Source of the DNA: Salsuginibacillus halophilus
Lineage (GTDB): Bacteria > Bacillota > Bacilli > Bacillales > Marinococcaceae
DNA length: 64,000 bases
Direction of reading: 5' to 3'
NCBI RefSeq assembly: GCF_003014715.1
Contig: NZ_PYAV01000012.1
Location: forward strand, 1-64,000
The translations under genes and the position numbers were made by a program. The notes under the pieces were generated by a model. It saw only the letters and a list, made by a program, of their open reading frames with translations. It made no database searches and was not told where the DNA came from. Every line of letters starts with the position of its first letter. Position 1 is the stretch's first letter. Below, piece by piece: positions 62,778-64,000 of this stretch.

Positions 62778-63482
62778 TTAAAATGATTTTACATAGTGAA
62801 TGCGCATCGCCGCTTGAATTTCATTGGCAGGATTTTCAGGCACTGAGTGCTTCCAACATTCTGGACTGTCAGCTGCAACGGCAAGAAGAGCAGCATCGAT
62901 TAGGTCATCATCGGCGACTTCTTTCTTCAAATACTTACGCCTGGCGTCTTCAAATGAAGAAGTGATGTCATATCCATAATCGCGCAAAAGCTCCATCCGC
63001 TCGGTTTTCCCTTCAATTTTCTTTTTACGTTTCATCAAAGGCGCATCGTTGAGTCCTGCACCGACCAGTTCAGGATGAGCCTCCCATAAGTTAATCTCCG
63101 GATACACACTCAAAAACTGTTCCACTTCAAACATTTTTGGCGCAAGGTGCCATACTTGTTTACTCATACCGCGGTCAGTTAATTGTTTATGAGCGGCGTT
63201 TGCTTCTGAATACGTCGAATGCTCAAGAGCTGGACGTGCTGGTACTGAAAATACCGTGGCGCCCCGCCGGCCCAACAGCTTCCGGGCTTCGGTATCAGCT
63301 TGGCGCGGATAGGCATACACCGGCGGCATTCCGATCGGCATATCAATCCAGATAATATCTGTTTTTTGAAACGGAATATTCTTCAATGTTGTGTACAATT
63401 CGAAACCCACATTTGATGAATCACTTGTAATCCAAGCCACTGCCCACCCGTACTTACAGCCGTCAATGCCGACACACCTCAT
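62778..63482 (-). CDS. DUF429 family protein
   Basis: A 234-residue protein with the DUF429 pattern: N-terminal MRCVGIDGCKYGWAVAWI (RNase H-like first strand with an Asp), IIWIDMPIGMP with a second acidic residue, an EAHPEL motif in the middle, and DDDLIDAALLAVAA near the C-terminus. The fold suggests a nuclease-like catalytic core; no activity is established. GAGGGAG precedes ATG 63480-63482. Confidence 0.85.
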   Translation of the reverse strand: MRCVGIDGCKYGWAVAWITSDSSNVGFELYTTLKNIPFQKTDIIWIDMPIGMPPVYAYPRQADTEARKLLGRRGATVFSVPARPALEHSTYSEANAAHKQLTDRGMSKQVWHLAPKMFEVEQFLSVYPEINLWEAHPELVGAGLNDAPLMKRKKKIEGKTERMELLRDYGYDITSSFEDARRKYLKKEVADDDLIDAALLAVAADSPECWKHSVPENPANEIQAAMRIHYVKSF

Positions 63483-63495
63483 CCTAACGCTCCCT

Positions 63496-64000
63496 CTAAT
63501 CGCCTTTATTTTTCTTAGGAAGCAGCACTTTCTTCACTTCCTGCTGCTTATGCTTCGGCACTAAAATGTAAAGAAAATCATTCGGTTCAATGACCGTTTC
63601 TTCAGTCACATTAATTAAATCATCACCACGCAGAAGCGCATTCACCTCTGCTCCTTCCGGAAGCGGCAAATCCCCTGCTTTATGACCTACTGCCGGGGTA
63701 TAAGGGGCCGCATAAAACTCTACAAATTTGGCATCTGCCCGACCAATATTGACTAGCTCAAATGAATAATGCGGCATATCTTTTTTCGGACCTGTTACCC
63801 CTAGTTTTTCTGCAGCCGGGGTCATGGTTGCACCTTGGAGCACAGCGGAGGTCAACACGATAAAGAAGACGACGTGAAAGAGCTCCTCTGCAACTTCGAC
63901 ACCGGCTACAATCGGAAAAATTGCCAAAACGATCGGCACTGCACCGCGCAAGCCGGCCCAGGAGAGAAATATTCTTTCCTGCAGATTGTAGCCCATGCCG
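63496..64000 (-). CDS. Cation/proton antiporter, C-terminal part (partial)
   Basis: The window ends within this leftward gene; about 167 residues of the C-terminus are present. FLSWAGLRGAVPIVLAIFPI and VVFFIVLTSAVLQGATMTPAAEKLG are the final transmembrane segments of CPA1 antiporters, and the cytoplasmic tail (VGHKAGDLPLPEGAEVNALLRGDDLI, DFLYILVPKHKQQEV) is a TrkA-C domain, as in NhaP2/CvrA-type potassium/sodium:proton antiporters. The upstream end lies beyond 64000. Confidence 0.9.
   Translation of the reverse strand, partial: GMGYNLQERIFLSWAGLRGAVPIVLAIFPIVAGVEVAEELFHVVFFIVLTSAVLQGATMTPAAEKLGVTGPKKDMPHYSFELVNIGRADAKFVEFYAAPYTPAVGHKAGDLPLPEGAEVNALLRGDDLINVTEETVIEPNDFLYILVPKHKQQEVKKVLLPKKNKGD

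Overview
The window is chromosomal DNA from a Gram-positive, low-to-mid GC Bacillales bacterium, most likely a halophilic or alkaliphilic member of the Bacillaceae. The support is a Bacillus-like 16S rRNA 5' end, AGGAGG-type ribosome binding sites with frequent GTG and TTG starts, an osmolyte BCCT carrier next to a betaine/choline-type ABC importer, very acidic secreted proteins, a sortase-anchored wall protein, and homologues of Bacillus genes (floT, gabR/gabT/gabD, the sat-cysC-cysH-cysJI set). Species cannot be named from this sequence alone.

Layout. 1-765: 5' end of an rRNA operon reading leftward, with five tandem promoters upstream. 0.8-8 kb: housekeeping genes (GNAT, TraB-like protein, M42 peptidase, aldo/keto reductase, flotillin, alkyltransferase-like protein, VOC protein). 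8.5-14.5 kb: leftward MmsA-type dehydrogenase and iron alcohol dehydrogenase behind a sigma-54 promoter, with the enhancer-binding regulator gene next to them. 14.5-19 kb: osmoprotectant ABC importer divergent from a BCCT carrier. 19-23.4 kb: small genes and two copies of a dispersed ~550-bp element. 23.4-24.6 kb: an old-yellow-enzyme gene. 24.6-30.7 kb: a second sigma-54 regulator divergent from a sigma-54-driven operon (small membrane protein, SSS symporter, M20 amidohydrolase, carbamoylase-type hydrolase). 31-36.7 kb: gabT-gabD divergent from gabR, plus an omega-aminotransferase. 37-39.8 kb: a lone trpB and an MFS exporter. 40-50.4 kb: a nine-gene assimilatory sulfate reduction and siroheme operon. 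50.4-51 kb: third copy of the dispersed element. 51-57.3 kb: two convergent genes for large acidic repeat surface proteins. 57.4-64 kb: phosphotransferase, egtB-like gene, aroD-aroK, a small membrane protein, a ferritin-like/cupin protein, a DUF429 protein and the end of a cation/proton antiporter gene.

Metabolic reading. The gab genes, the omega-aminotransferase and the MmsA-type dehydrogenase could together funnel amino compounds through semialdehydes to CoA esters. The SSS symporter and two amidohydrolases look like an uptake and deacylation module for N-acyl or N-carbamoyl compounds. The sulfur operon carries sulfate from uptake through APS/PAPS and sulfite to sulfide, and makes the siroheme cofactor, but a HemD-like gene sits where the Bacillus operon has the precorrin-2 dehydrogenase.

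Most unusual features. (1) A ~530-580 bp dispersed element with imperfect CAG...CTG inverted ends is present three times. Each copy sits inside a transcription terminator, and the locus-specific terminator hairpin is duplicated at both ends. The element has covarying internal stems and no conserved reading frame. (2) At least six intergenic arrays of degenerate 20-21 bp repeats lie mostly at gene 3' ends. (3) Five tandem rRNA promoters all have exactly 17-bp spacers. (4) A 1314-residue Asp/Ala/Gly-rich wall protein is built from five paired modules.
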